In this document: piece by piece, positions 34,449 through 43,017 of the stretch | Layout: the number at the start of each line of letters is the position of its first letter | Numbering within the stretch: the first letter of the stretch is position 1 | NCBI GenBank assembly: GCA_949948735.1 | Contig: CATLGV010000011.1 | Coordinates: forward strand, 1-64,000 | Source: an uncultured Lachnospiraceae bacterium | GTDB lineage: Bacteria; Bacillota; Clostridia; Lachnospirales; Lachnospiraceae | DNA: 64,000 bases | Reading direction: 5' to 3' | Translations under genes and position numbers: made by a program | Notes under the pieces: model-generated | Databases searched by the model: none | What the model was told of the DNA's origin: nothing | What the model saw: only the letters and a program-made list of their open reading frames with translations

Positions 34449-35015
34449 TCAATTGTCAATAACGATCATATCCATAAGCCACTCTGTCTTTGGCAGCGGC
34501 GTGTCGGGGATTCTGACTTTTTCCTGCGCAATTCCCTGTACCGCGCCCAGTACAGCGACGCATAATGAATGAGAATTGCCCGCTCGAAACTCGCCGCGCC
34601 GCTGCCCTTCTATAATGACAGGAACCCACTGCCTGCAAATATCTACGGATTTCAAAAACAGCTCTATTTCCTTATCGTGGACTGCCGTATATTGCACGCT
34701 ATCCATAAACACAAACATCTTTCCAAACGAGGGATTACTTTCCAGCTGCTCAAATATGCTCTTTATGGTTTGATAAAGGTATTCGCAAGGCGCTTCCATT
34801 GCTGATTCTGTATTGATTTTCATTTCTTCAACGCCAAGCTTTATCAGCTCAAGATAAATACTTTCTTTATTGCTGAAATAGTGAAACAGCAAGCCGGAGC
34901 TGACGCCGGCTCTTCTTGCAATTTCGCGTGTACTCGTTCCGTAGTAGCCTTTTTCTATAAAAACATCCAGTGCAACCTGCAGGAGCTGCTTTTTTCTGTT
35001 ATCTCCTTTATCCAT
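34449..35015 (-). CDS. TetR family transcriptional regulator
   Basis: A 188-residue repressor. The N-terminal helix-turn-helix is standard (VFIEKGYYGTSTREIARRAG, SSGLLFHYFSNKESIYLELI); the C-terminal ligand domain (AVHDKEIELFLKSVDICRQW) has no recognisable ligand. ATG 35015 follows GAGGAGG. An 18-bp palindrome covers its promoter. Likely controls itself and the beta-lactamase-fold gene downstream. AT-rich like that gene. Confidence 0.9.
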   Translation of the reverse strand: MDKGDNRKKQLLQVALDVFIEKGYYGTSTREIARRAGVSSGLLFHYFSNKESIYLELIKLGVEEMKINTESAMEAPCEYLYQTIKSIFEQLESNPSFGKMFVFMDSVQYTAVHDKEIELFLKSVDICRQWVPVIIEGQRRGEFRAGNSHSLCVAVLGAVQGIAQEKVRIPDTPLPKTEWLMDMIVIDN

Positions 35016-35031
35016 AAATAGCCTCCTCAAA

Positions 35032-35049
35032 ATTAAGCATATGCTTAAT
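35032..35049. promoter_or_regulatory. TetR operator palindrome
   Basis: Perfect 18-bp palindrome ATTAAGCATATGCTTAAT, 17 bp upstream of the TetR start and next to an AT-rich ATATTATATTG. This is the natural autoregulatory operator. Confidence 0.7.
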
Positions 35050-35130
35050 ATTATATTGTCATCTGCATATTGTCAAGATTTTTTTCCGCGCCAGCCCAAA
35101 CGGCAGGGCGCCGGTTCAGCGCTTCCCTGA

Positions 35131-35159
35131 TTGACTTCATTTTCTGCATCTGCTATAAT
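35131..35159 (+). promoter_or_regulatory. Sigma-A promoter of the ABC-2 exporter operon
   Basis: TTGACT at 35131-35136, exactly 17 bp, TATAAT at 35154-35159. The transcript leader of about 120 nt contains two hairpins. Confidence 0.75.
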
Positions 35160-35165
35160 AAAATT

Positions 35166-35221
35166 CTGCCTCAATTGGCAGGCATATAAAGCAGCTGTAT
35201 TCTGCCGGCAATATCCGGCAG
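35166..35221 (+). promoter_or_regulatory. Two hairpins in the exporter leader
   Basis: CTGCC-TCAATT-GGCAG at 35166-35181 and CTGCCGG-CAATAT-CCGGCAG at 35202-35221. The two share the CTGCC and GGCAG words, so alternative pairing (first left arm with second right arm) is possible. This might be an attenuator-like leader, but there is no clear T run. Confidence 0.4.
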
Positions 35222-35286
35222 GCCAACTTGGCAAGATATGATGCTTTGCAGTGCATCGCAGGTATAACTACCAGGAGGAAGTAACA

Positions 35287-36111
35287 ATGATTACGATGGA
35301 AAACGTATGCAAGTCGTACAAGGTTGCAAAAAGGGACGCAGGCTTCAGAGCTGCCTGCAAGGCGCTGGTGCACCGCGAATACGAAGCGGTTCACGCCCTG
35401 AACAACGTCAGCTTTACGGTCAGGGACGGCGAAATGGTTGGCTACATCGGCCCCAACGGCGCCGGAAAGAGCTCCACAATCAAAATTCTAAGCGGCATAT
35501 TGACACCTGACAGCGGAACCTGCGTAATAGACGGCCGCGTTCCCTGGAAGAACAGGACAGAGCACGTCCGCCAAATCGGCGTTGTTTTCGGACAGCGCTC
35601 ACAGCTATGGTGGGATATTCCCGTTATCGATTCCTTTGAGCTGATAAAGGAAATCTACTCTATTTCCACTCCGCAATACAACAACAAGCTGGAGGAGCTG
35701 ACACAGCTCCTCCAATTACAGGAAATCTTAAAGACGCCGACAAGGCAGCTGTCGCTGGGCCAGCGTATGCGCTGCGAGGTGGCCGCTTCCCTGCTCCATG
35801 AGCCGCGCCTGCTGTTTCTGGACGAGCCGACCATCGGCCTGGACGCCGTTTCAAAGCTGGCCGTCCGCGATTTCATCAAAAAACTGAACGAGGAGCACAA
35901 GACCACAGTCATTCTGACGACGCATGACATGCAGGATATCGAAGCGATTGCAAACCGCGTCATTCTCATCGGCAGAGGGCAGATTCTTCTGGACGGGACG
36001 CTCGACGAGCTGCGCCGGGCGGCTGTGTCCGACGGAAACGGAAACACGGACGAACCGCTGGACCTCGACCATGTCATGGCCTGTCTCTACCGGAATCTGA
36101 ACATTCTGTAG
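35287..36111 (+). CDS. ABC transporter ATP-binding protein (ABC-2 exporter)
   Basis: A 274-residue ATPase with Walker A GYIGPNGAGKSSTIK, signature as RQLSLGQRMRCEVAASLL, Walker B RLLFLDEPTIGLD and the switch histidine in VILTTHDMQ. The slightly altered signature (LSLGQRM) is typical of the subfamily that works with ABC-2/DUF990 permeases. AGGAGGAAGTAACA precedes ATG 35287. Two permease genes follow within 10 bp and overlap range, so it is an operon exporting an unknown substrate. Confidence 0.92.
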   Translation: MITMENVCKSYKVAKRDAGFRAACKALVHREYEAVHALNNVSFTVRDGEMVGYIGPNGAGKSSTIKILSGILTPDSGTCVIDGRVPWKNRTEHVRQIGVVFGQRSQLWWDIPVIDSFELIKEIYSISTPQYNNKLEELTQLLQLQEILKTPTRQLSLGQRMRCEVAASLLHEPRLLFLDEPTIGLDAVSKLAVRDFIKKLNEEHKTTVILTTHDMQDIEAIANRVILIGRGQILLDGTLDELRRAAVSDGNGNTDEPLDLDHVMACLYRNLNIL

Positions 36112-36120
36112 GAGGGCGCC

Positions 36121-36921
36121 ATGAGAAAATACTATTTATTCTTTAAATTGCGCTTTGCCGCGGGAATTCAGTACCGTATGGCCGCCGTCACCGCGCTGAC
36201 GACGCAGATGGTATGGGGCTTGATGGAATGCCTTGCTTATAAAGCAATCGCGGAATCCTCAGGCAATATGCCGATGGATTATTCTGCCGTCGTCTCCTAC
36301 ATCTGGCTCAAGGAAGCGCTCCTCGCGCTCTTTAATACCTGGGCCGCGGACAACGACATTTTCGGGATGATTTTAAACGGCGATATCTCCTATGAGCTGT
36401 GCCGCCCGCTCTCGGTCTATTCCATGTGGTTTTCAAGGACGGCCGGCGGACGGATTTCGGAGGCCCTGCTGCGCTGCATACCGGTTCTGGCATGCGCCTT
36501 TCTCATGCCATATCCGTACAAAATGGGACTGCCCGTAAGCGCCGGGGCTTTCCTGCTGTTTTTGCTTACCGCCGTACTCGGCCTTGGCGTGACCATCGCC
36601 TTTTGCATGCTGGTCTATATCCTCTGCTTTTTTACCATATCGCCGCAGGGATGGCGGATGGCGCTGACCGGCGCGGTTGATTTTTTGTCGGGAAACATCA
36701 TCCCCCTGCCCTTCTTTCCCGATAAATATCTCCGGATAGCCCAGCTGCTGCCGTTTGCCTACATGCAGAATATCCCGTTCCGTATCTACTGCGGGGACTT
36801 GGCGGCCGCTGCGATTCCTTCCGCCATCGCAGGCCAGGTTTTCTGGTTTGCCGCGCTGACACTGGCCGGACTGCTCCTCTGGAAGAAGGCGGAGAAACGG
36901 GTTGTGGTACAAGGGGGTTAG
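36121..36921 (+). CDS. ABC-2 type permease (first)
   Basis: A 266-residue protein with about six membrane helices, e.g. LLRCIPVLACAFLMPYPY, AGAFLLFLLTAVLGLGVTIA and VFWFAALTLAGLLLW. It fits the DUF990-like ABC-2 permeases that occur in pairs next to this type of ATPase. RBS GGAGGGCGCC. The stop (TAG) is followed almost directly by the start of the second permease. Confidence 0.85.
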   Translation: MRKYYLFFKLRFAAGIQYRMAAVTALTTQMVWGLMECLAYKAIAESSGNMPMDYSAVVSYIWLKEALLALFNTWAADNDIFGMILNGDISYELCRPLSVYSMWFSRTAGGRISEALLRCIPVLACAFLMPYPYKMGLPVSAGAFLLFLLTAVLGLGVTIAFCMLVYILCFFTISPQGWRMALTGAVDFLSGNIIPLPFFPDKYLRIAQLLPFAYMQNIPFRIYCGDLAAAAIPSAIAGQVFWFAALTLAGLLLWKKAEKRVVVQGG

Positions 36922-36922
36922 T

Positions 36923-37738
36923 GTGAAGAGAATGGGGATTATAATGAGAATCTGGAAAAGTATTATTTTGTATTTACGGTACGCGTCCATCTGCGTCCGG
37001 AGCGCGATGCAGTACAAGCTGTCGTTTCTGCTGATGATTATCGGCCGGTTTATCATCGCGTTTAACGAATTTATCGCGATTAAATTTCTGTTTTCCGGTT
37101 TTGAGGAAATCAAGGGATACTCTTACGGTGACGTGCTGCTGTGCTTTTCGATTGTGCAAATGTCCTTCACGCTTTCGGAGCTGTTCGGAAACGGCTTCAA
37201 GGTCTTTTCCGGCATGATCAAAAGAGGGGACTTCGACCGCATCCTGTTAAGGCCCTGCAGCCCGATACTGCAGATTATCGGGAACCATTTTGAAATCGGC
37301 AGAACCGGCCCTATGATTACGGCGGTTATTACGCTGGTCATCGGTATACGCACCTGCAGCGTAAGCTGGAACGCCGCGGCGTTCTTTACGCTGGCGCTTA
37401 TGATCGCGGGCGGCGCGCTGCTGTTTATCGGGCTGTTTATGCTCGGCGCCGGCCTTTGCTTTTTCTCTATTGAGGACACGTCGATTATCAATGTCCTGAC
37501 CTACGGCGCAAAGTCCCACGGCAAATATCCCATCGACGTCTACGGCAGGGGAATCCTGCGTTTTTGCACCTATATCATTCCCTACACGCTCTTCCAGTAC
37601 TACCCGCTTCAATATCTGCTGGGAAGGACGACGCAGTGGCGGCTGGCCTTTTATCCGCTGGGTATCGTCGTATTTCTGGCGCTGTGCTACGCCGTATGGC
37701 GCATCGGCGTTCACAACTACAAATCCTGCGGGGCGTAA
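36923..37738 (+). CDS. ABC-2 family permease (second, DUF990-like)
   Basis: About 271 residues and six membrane helices; the FFSIEDTSIINVLTYGAKSHGKYPIDVY stretch and C-terminal LCYAVWRIGVHNYKSCGA are typical of PF06182 permeases. Start choice: GTG 36923 comes just after the previous stop, 5 nt behind AAGGGGG; ATG 36932 and ATG 36944 are alternatives. It forms the transmembrane dimer with the first permease. Confidence 0.85.
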   Translation: MKRMGIIMRIWKSIILYLRYASICVRSAMQYKLSFLLMIIGRFIIAFNEFIAIKFLFSGFEEIKGYSYGDVLLCFSIVQMSFTLSELFGNGFKVFSGMIKRGDFDRILLRPCSPILQIIGNHFEIGRTGPMITAVITLVIGIRTCSVSWNAAAFFTLALMIAGGALLFIGLFMLGAGLCFFSIEDTSIINVLTYGAKSHGKYPIDVYGRGILRFCTYIIPYTLFQYYPLQYLLGRTTQWRLAFYPLGIVVFLALCYAVWRIGVHNYKSCGA

Positions 37739-37755
37739 AATGCCCCGCAGGATTT
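37721..37755. terminator. Terminator of the exporter operon, stop codon in loop
   Basis: Perfect 14-bp arms AAATCCTGCGGGGC and GCCCCGCAGGATTT with a 7-nt loop that contains the TAA stop of the last permease. TTTTATAT follows. Also lies downstream of the convergent acylphosphatase gene. Confidence 0.8.
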
Positions 37756-37790
37756 TATATCCGGCAAGCCCTTTCATCATGCCTGCCCTG

Positions 37791-38072
37791 TCACACGCGA
37801 AAGCCCGTCTCATGCTCCCTGATCGGGATTTCCTGCGTCTCGATGCGGTCTATGACGATGTATTCGCTCCGGTTTATCATTACCAGCAGCCGGTCAAGCT
37901 GCTCGCGCGTCCCCTGCGCCTCCATCTCCACGGAGCCGTCGCTCTCGTTTCTTACCCAGCCGGTGACGCCTAACCCCCTTGCGGCATAGCTTGCCCTGTA
38001 GCGGAAGCCCACGCCCTGCACGCGGCCAGTAAAGCGCATATGCCTGCGCACGATTTGTTGTGATTTTTCCAT
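37791..38072 (-). CDS. acyP: Acylphosphatase
   Basis: A 93-residue protein with the family motif GRVQGVGFRY (catalytic Arg) and GWVRNESDGSVEMEAQG (catalytic Asn). It hydrolyses carboxyl-phosphate bonds such as in acetyl or carbamoyl phosphate. The C-terminus is the usual one for the family. RBS AAGGGAAGG, spacing 7. It follows the methyltransferase gene by 21 bp, so the two are probably cotranscribed. Confidence 0.93.
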   Translation of the reverse strand: MEKSQQIVRRHMRFTGRVQGVGFRYRASYAARGLGVTGWVRNESDGSVEMEAQGTREQLDRLLVMINRSEYIVIDRIETQEIPIREHETGFRV

Positions 38073-38093
38073 GTGTGTGCCTTCCCTTCGCTT

Positions 38094-38717
38094 TCAGCGC
38101 CCCCCGCTACGCCGCTGCTGTTTGCGCTGCAGCTTTTTCGATAATTTTCCGGAAGGCTCTTCTTTGGCTTTAACAGGCCGCCTTCGCTTCTCCGCTATGA
38201 AAACATAATACCCGTCAATCTCGCGAATCGTAACGCCGCCAAACACCGATGTCAGCTTGTTTTTATACCAGTCCAGCCTTTTCGTAACCATCACCAGCCT
38301 GCCGCCCGGCGCCAGCTTTTTATATCCGGTCTCTATGAATTGTCTGGGAACGGAAAAATCGGCATGATACGGCGGATTGGACAATATCAGCGTAAAATCG
38401 CTCTCCTCTATATGCGCATACCCGTCGCTTACCCTGATTGAAACGTCGGGCACATGATTGAGGCGCGCATTGATTTTTGCACATGCTGCCGCCGCTTCGG
38501 AAATATCGCACAAAATCACATTTTCCGCGCCCGCCAGCTTTGCGGCAAGGATGCCTGCGACGCCATATCCGCAGCCTAAATCCAGCACCTTATCCTGCGG
38601 CCCGAAATCGACGATCGACAGCATCGCCAGCGTACCGGCGTCAATTGCCCGTGGTGAAAAGACAGACGGTTCGGTTTCAAATACCATATCGACATTTTTA
38701 ATCGTTGTTGAAATCAT
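38094..38717 (-). CDS. Class I SAM-dependent methyltransferase (RsmC/MTS-like)
   Basis: A 207-residue methyltransferase: SAM-binding VLDLGCGYGVAGILAA, acidic VILCDIS, and catalytic NPPY in LILSNPPYHADF, the motif of N-methyltransferases acting on bases such as 16S rRNA guanine. The C-terminus is a lysine/arginine-rich tail, fit for RNA binding. It is in an operon with the acylphosphatase. Confidence 0.88.
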   Translation of the reverse strand: MISTTIKNVDMVFETEPSVFSPRAIDAGTLAMLSIVDFGPQDKVLDLGCGYGVAGILAAKLAGAENVILCDISEAAAACAKINARLNHVPDVSIRVSDGYAHIEESDFTLILSNPPYHADFSVPRQFIETGYKKLAPGGRLVMVTKRLDWYKNKLTSVFGGVTIREIDGYYVFIAEKRRRPVKAKEEPSGKLSKKLQRKQQRRSGGR

Positions 38718-38838
38718 CGCGCACCTCCCATGCTGTCCTCTGTTATCCGTTCCTTTCGGCCAGCCGTTATAATGCCTCTGATTATACCACTTTTATCCGC
38801 CCTTTGCCACCGGAAATCTTTTTATTCTCGCGCGCAAT

Positions 38839-39801
38839 TTACCTGCCCAAAATGCATTGCATGATTTCCGCCTCGTCCGGCATCACGCGCAGCGCGCCTC
38901 TTCTGGTCGTAATAATGGAAGCCGCCGCATTGGCAAACCGCAGCAGCTCTTCCAGCTCCCTCCTGCTCAGTCCCTGATATCCTTTGTTTAAAATCTGATG
39001 CAGCACGCAGCCCATAAAGGTATCGCCCGCCCCGGTTGTCTCAACGGTGCCCTCATTGAGAAACGGCGGCATTTGGGCCGTTTCTCCGCCGCAGTAAGCG
39101 CGGCTTCCGTCCTTTCCCATCGACAGTAATATCAGCGGAATCGAAAATTCCGCCCTTAGCTGCTCCACTGCGCTGTCATAATCCTGCTCACCCGTCAGCC
39201 ACAGCAGCTCGTCATCGGATATTTTCAAAATATGGCAGTGGCGCAGGCCATACGCTATCTGTTCCTTTGCCAGATGATCGCTCTCCCACAGGGGCTTTCT
39301 CAAATTAGGATCAAAGGAAATCCAGACGCCCGCTTCCTCCGCAATCTGAACAGCCCTCTGCGTCGCGCTTCTTACCGGTTCGTCCGTGAGAGATAACGAC
39401 CCGAAGTGGAAAATCCTTGCGCCGCGAATCAATTCGTCCCGGATCTCCTGCGCGCGAAGCATCATATCCGCCCCCGGCTTTCTGTAAAAAGAAAAATCCC
39501 TGTCGCCGTCCGCCGTTTTCTGTACCACCGCCAGCGTTGTAGGTATCCTGTCGTCAAAGCACAGGCCCTCTGTCGCAATGCCCGTTTCCTTCAGGGCGCT
39601 CTCGAGCTGACGGCCAAAGCCGTCCCCGCCCACCTTGCCGATAAACGCCGTTTTCCGCCCCAGCCGCTGCAGCATGGCCAGCACATTACAGGGGGCGCCG
39701 CCGGGATTGGCCTCAAAAACCGGATTGCCCTGACTGCTGTAGCCGTTCTGCGTAAAATCAATCAATAATTCGCCGATTGCAACCACGTCGTATCTGTCCA
39801 T
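38839..39801 (-). CDS. PfkB family carbohydrate kinase (fructokinase)
   Basis: A 320-residue ribokinase-family enzyme: N-terminal VVAIGELLIDFTQNG, GGAPCNVLAMLQRLG, and the C-terminal ATP/anion-hole motif ETTGAGDTFMGCVLH with catalytic Asp. Position behind GH32 shows the substrate is fructose released from sucrose or fructan, giving fructose 6-phosphate. ATG 39801 follows GGAGGG. Last gene of the five-gene operon from 44876. Confidence 0.93.
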   Translation of the reverse strand: MDRYDVVAIGELLIDFTQNGYSSQGNPVFEANPGGAPCNVLAMLQRLGRKTAFIGKVGGDGFGRQLESALKETGIATEGLCFDDRIPTTLAVVQKTADGDRDFSFYRKPGADMMLRAQEIRDELIRGARIFHFGSLSLTDEPVRSATQRAVQIAEEAGVWISFDPNLRKPLWESDHLAKEQIAYGLRHCHILKISDDELLWLTGEQDYDSAVEQLRAEFSIPLILLSMGKDGSRAYCGGETAQMPPFLNEGTVETTGAGDTFMGCVLHQILNKGYQGLSRRELEELLRFANAAASIITTRRGALRVMPDEAEIMQCILGR

Positions 39802-39814
39802 TATTCCCTCCATG

Positions 39815-41284
39815 TCAGCGTTCAACCTCAATATCATACTTCGTCACATCCATATACAGCTGCCCGTTGCCGGCAAACGTAATCTGCGTCGCATTACAGG
39901 GCGTGTAAATCAGGGACGTCATCGCCTGCGCGCCGTCATTTGCAAAAATCTCAACGGAATACCGGTCTATCAAAATCCGCAGACTCAGCACGCCGTCCTG
40001 ACTGTCTGCATACATGCTCCGCGTGCTGATTGTATCTTTGGCAAAGCCGGAATGCGTACGGTCAAATGTCAGTATTTTTTCTTCCCTGTCATAGATAATC
40101 TCGGAGTAGCGTCTTCCGTCCGAGGCCAGCCTGATTCTGCATTTTCCGTATCCGCCGCCCTTGAGCCGAAGCTCCAGATCCACGCTTCTGCCCGCTATGC
40201 CCTCCAGCTTCATTTCCTTTTCAACGCAGACCCCTTTATAGGCGACCGCATTCCTGCGGCAGCCATTCAGCTCGCGCACGGGCCATTGATATACCCTGCC
40301 GCCGCGCAGCGAAAGCTCTCTTGGAACCGTCATCATGCCCGACCACGGCTGGCTGTCCGGATACATCGGATTATCCCACGACTGCATCCAGCCGATCATA
40401 ACCCGTCTGCCATCCTCTGTCAGCATTGTCTGCGGCGCGTAAAAGTCAAGCCCGTAATCGACACTCTGCACCCGCTCCCGACAAAACCGCAGGTTTTCCC
40501 TGTCATAGCTTCCGATAAGAAACGCCGTGTTATTTCCGTTGTGAAATTCCAGTCCCTCCGCTTCCATTTCCTGCGGCGAGATCATCAGCACCTGCCTGTC
40601 TCCCAGCGGATAAAAGTCCGGACACTCCCACATTTTACCCAGCCTGTTCCCGCTGCAATCCAAAATCCCCGCATAGTTCCATTCATGCAACGTATCGGCG
40701 CAAAATAATGCGATTTGGCCGCTTCCGTCGCTGCCGCGGCTTCCGACAGCCATATAATATCTGCCGTCCTCCTTCCATATTTTCGGATCCCGAAAGTCCT
40801 CCGTACTGCTTCCTTCGGGCAGCATGTCGGCGGAAACCACCGGATTTTTCTCAAGCTTTTCATAATTGACACCGTCTCCTGTGGCCATGCACTGGTGCTG
40901 CCGGACATACTTTTTGCCGTCCTCCGACATTTTTTCTTCTACGCCGGTATAAACCAGAATCTGTTTTCCTGCCTCCTCCATCGCGCTGCCCGAAAACACG
41001 CCAAAGCTGTCATACGCGCAGTCCGGCGCCAGCGCCGCGGGAAGATACTCCCACCGGATAAAATCCTTACTTTTTGCATGTCCCCAGTGCATGGAATCCC
41101 AATGCGTCGCATACGGATAGTACTGATAAAACAGATGGTGCTCCCCCTTGTATTCCGAGAACCCGTTGGGATCATTCATCCAGCCCACGGGATTGGAAAA
41201 ATGAAATTCCGGCCTGTTTTCGTTTGATATTTTCTCTGTTGCCGCCTTTTCATAGCTTCTTGCCTTTTCTAATAATTCGCTCAT
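39815..41284 (-). CDS. GH32 beta-fructofuranosidase / sucrose-6-phosphate hydrolase type
   Basis: A 489-residue cytoplasmic enzyme (no signal peptide) with the three GH32 acids: nucleophile Asp in GWMNDPNGF, RDP motif in DFRDPKIW, and acid/base Glu in MWECPDFY. The second half is the beta-sandwich. In an importer operon without PTS genes the substrate is likely unphosphorylated sucrose or short fructans. RBS GGAGGAG. It precedes the fructokinase by 13 bp. Confidence 0.94.
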   Translation of the reverse strand: MSELLEKARSYEKAATEKISNENRPEFHFSNPVGWMNDPNGFSEYKGEHHLFYQYYPYATHWDSMHWGHAKSKDFIRWEYLPAALAPDCAYDSFGVFSGSAMEEAGKQILVYTGVEEKMSEDGKKYVRQHQCMATGDGVNYEKLEKNPVVSADMLPEGSSTEDFRDPKIWKEDGRYYMAVGSRGSDGSGQIALFCADTLHEWNYAGILDCSGNRLGKMWECPDFYPLGDRQVLMISPQEMEAEGLEFHNGNNTAFLIGSYDRENLRFCRERVQSVDYGLDFYAPQTMLTEDGRRVMIGWMQSWDNPMYPDSQPWSGMMTVPRELSLRGGRVYQWPVRELNGCRRNAVAYKGVCVEKEMKLEGIAGRSVDLELRLKGGGYGKCRIRLASDGRRYSEIIYDREEKILTFDRTHSGFAKDTISTRSMYADSQDGVLSLRILIDRYSVEIFANDGAQAMTSLIYTPCNATQITFAGNGQLYMDVTKYDIEVER

Positions 41285-41310
41285 TGTACTCCTCCATTCC
41301 AGATAAAGCG

Positions 41311-42987
41311 CTAATTCCCTTCCGATAAGGACGCCAGATACGCATCAAAATATTTCTGCTTGATCTGCAAATACTCCGACAGCCCATAATCCTCCATCTT
41401 CTGCAGATAGTCGTCCCAATCCTCTTCAATCCCGCCGTTCAATATCCAGCTTGCCTTCATTTGCTCCGCGTATTTTTTAATATCGGTGTCAAGCTGCGAT
41501 ACTCTGTTGGTGTCCTCCATGCTCATAAACACGTTGGGGAACACATACCGGCTGTTCATATCCTCCAGATATGCCGCGTGCATGTTGTCCAATCGCCATT
41601 TCGCATCGTCCGGCTCCGTCACATACACTCCGTAATACTCGTTTAAAATGGCAAGCGGCCCGTTGACGGATTGATTTTCACGCACCTCCACAGGAGAATT
41701 TTCGCCAAGCTCCATATGCCTCAGCATCGGCTCCCCATTCGCGTTCGTACTCATCTCGAAAATATTCGCCGTACCCTCCTCGCCATAGGTGCCCCAGTTG
41801 TTCTGCGCCGACTGAATCGGCGCGTACATCTGGTCAATCCAGGCCGCCGCAAGCGCCGTATCCCTGCAGTTCGAGGTAAGGACACAGCGCCCTCTGTCAA
41901 ACCCGCTTGTTTCGCTGCCGTTCTGCCTTGTAATATTGACAAGGCCGTCCGGGCCCGCAAGCGCAGGCAGCATCACATAATCCTCATAGTTGTCAATATT
42001 GGCAATATCCCATGTAAAGCATAAGCCGTACCGGTGATTCTTCCCTTTTGCCACATAAGTGGACCAGTCCTGCGTAAAAGCCTCCGGGTCAACCAGCTTT
42101 TCCTCCACCAAGTGATGCAGCCAGATAATCCCGTCCCGGTAGCCCTCCTGCACCGACGTGTAGATGACCTCTCCCTCATCCGTCACTGCAAAATGGTCGC
42201 CCGTATCGCCATAGCCCTCTCCAAAGCCGTTGATTAAGATGGCCGGATCCTGATCCCCATTGTTGATAATAAACGACATCGGTATCACATCGCCCGTGAT
42301 GTCAAATTCCCGCTGTAATTCTTCCGCGTGGTCGCGAAAGGCCATCAGCACCGCTTCCAGCTCCGCCGTGGTTTCCGGCATTTCAAGGCCCAGATATGCC
42401 ATCCACTTCCTGTTGATATACGGAATATTGCCGATTGCCTGAATGGCCTCTTTGCCCGCGCCAAGCTGTTCAATCCACGGGAAAGAATAAATATGCCCGT
42501 CCGGCGCGGTACACATCACTCTGTATTCCGGATATTTTTCAAAAACAGCCTGCAGATTCGGCATGTATTTATCTATCAGATTCTCCAGCGGAATGATAAT
42601 GCCCTGCTTCGCATAACGAAGCAAATCATAATCGCCCATCCCCGCCACAAAAAGCCCGTCGGGCAGCGCCCCAAACTGAGCCAGCGCAAGGTTCTTCTTA
42701 TCGCCAAACTGATCCGACACAAAGCAGGTCCAGTCGATATGCACGTTGGTCTGTTCCTCCAGCCGCATAAATATGGTTCTCTTATTGGGATCCTGCTCGG
42801 TTCTTGCAGGCGCGTTCGTAATAAAGGACAGCTCTCTGGTCTGGGCCAGCGGAAAAGCCACGTCCTCTATCGGCGTATCCGGATCAATATCCGCCTGCCC
42901 CACCGCTGCCTTCCCGCAGCCGGCAAGCGACGCAGTCATCATGCCCGCCAGTAACACACACATCCATTTCTTCAACCCTTTTTTCAT
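41311..42987 (-). CDS. Extracellular solute-binding lipoprotein of the sugar ABC importer
   Basis: A 558-residue lipoprotein: signal peptide and lipobox LAGC (Cys 24), then a long two-lobe periplasmic binding fold (ELSFITNAPARTEQDPNKR, INRKWMAYLGLEMPETTAELEA). Size and permease type match the LplA/YtcQ class, which bind oligosaccharides. RBS AAGGAG. It lies between the permeases and GH32, so it should capture sucrose or fructan oligomers. Confidence 0.9.
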   Translation of the reverse strand: MKKGLKKWMCVLLAGMMTASLAGCGKAAVGQADIDPDTPIEDVAFPLAQTRELSFITNAPARTEQDPNKRTIFMRLEEQTNVHIDWTCFVSDQFGDKKNLALAQFGALPDGLFVAGMGDYDLLRYAKQGIIIPLENLIDKYMPNLQAVFEKYPEYRVMCTAPDGHIYSFPWIEQLGAGKEAIQAIGNIPYINRKWMAYLGLEMPETTAELEAVLMAFRDHAEELQREFDITGDVIPMSFIINNGDQDPAILINGFGEGYGDTGDHFAVTDEGEVIYTSVQEGYRDGIIWLHHLVEEKLVDPEAFTQDWSTYVAKGKNHRYGLCFTWDIANIDNYEDYVMLPALAGPDGLVNITRQNGSETSGFDRGRCVLTSNCRDTALAAAWIDQMYAPIQSAQNNWGTYGEEGTANIFEMSTNANGEPMLRHMELGENSPVEVRENQSVNGPLAILNEYYGVYVTEPDDAKWRLDNMHAAYLEDMNSRYVFPNVFMSMEDTNRVSQLDTDIKKYAEQMKASWILNGGIEEDWDDYLQKMEDYGLSEYLQIKQKYFDAYLASLSEGN

Positions 42988-43017
42988 CTGATTCCCTCTC
43001 CTTCCTACCTGTCGTTG

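Noticed and set aside
34449..34460. Independent terminator after the TetR gene
   Set aside because: Only a single CCCTCAATTG copy is present there, with no pairing arm or T run nearby.
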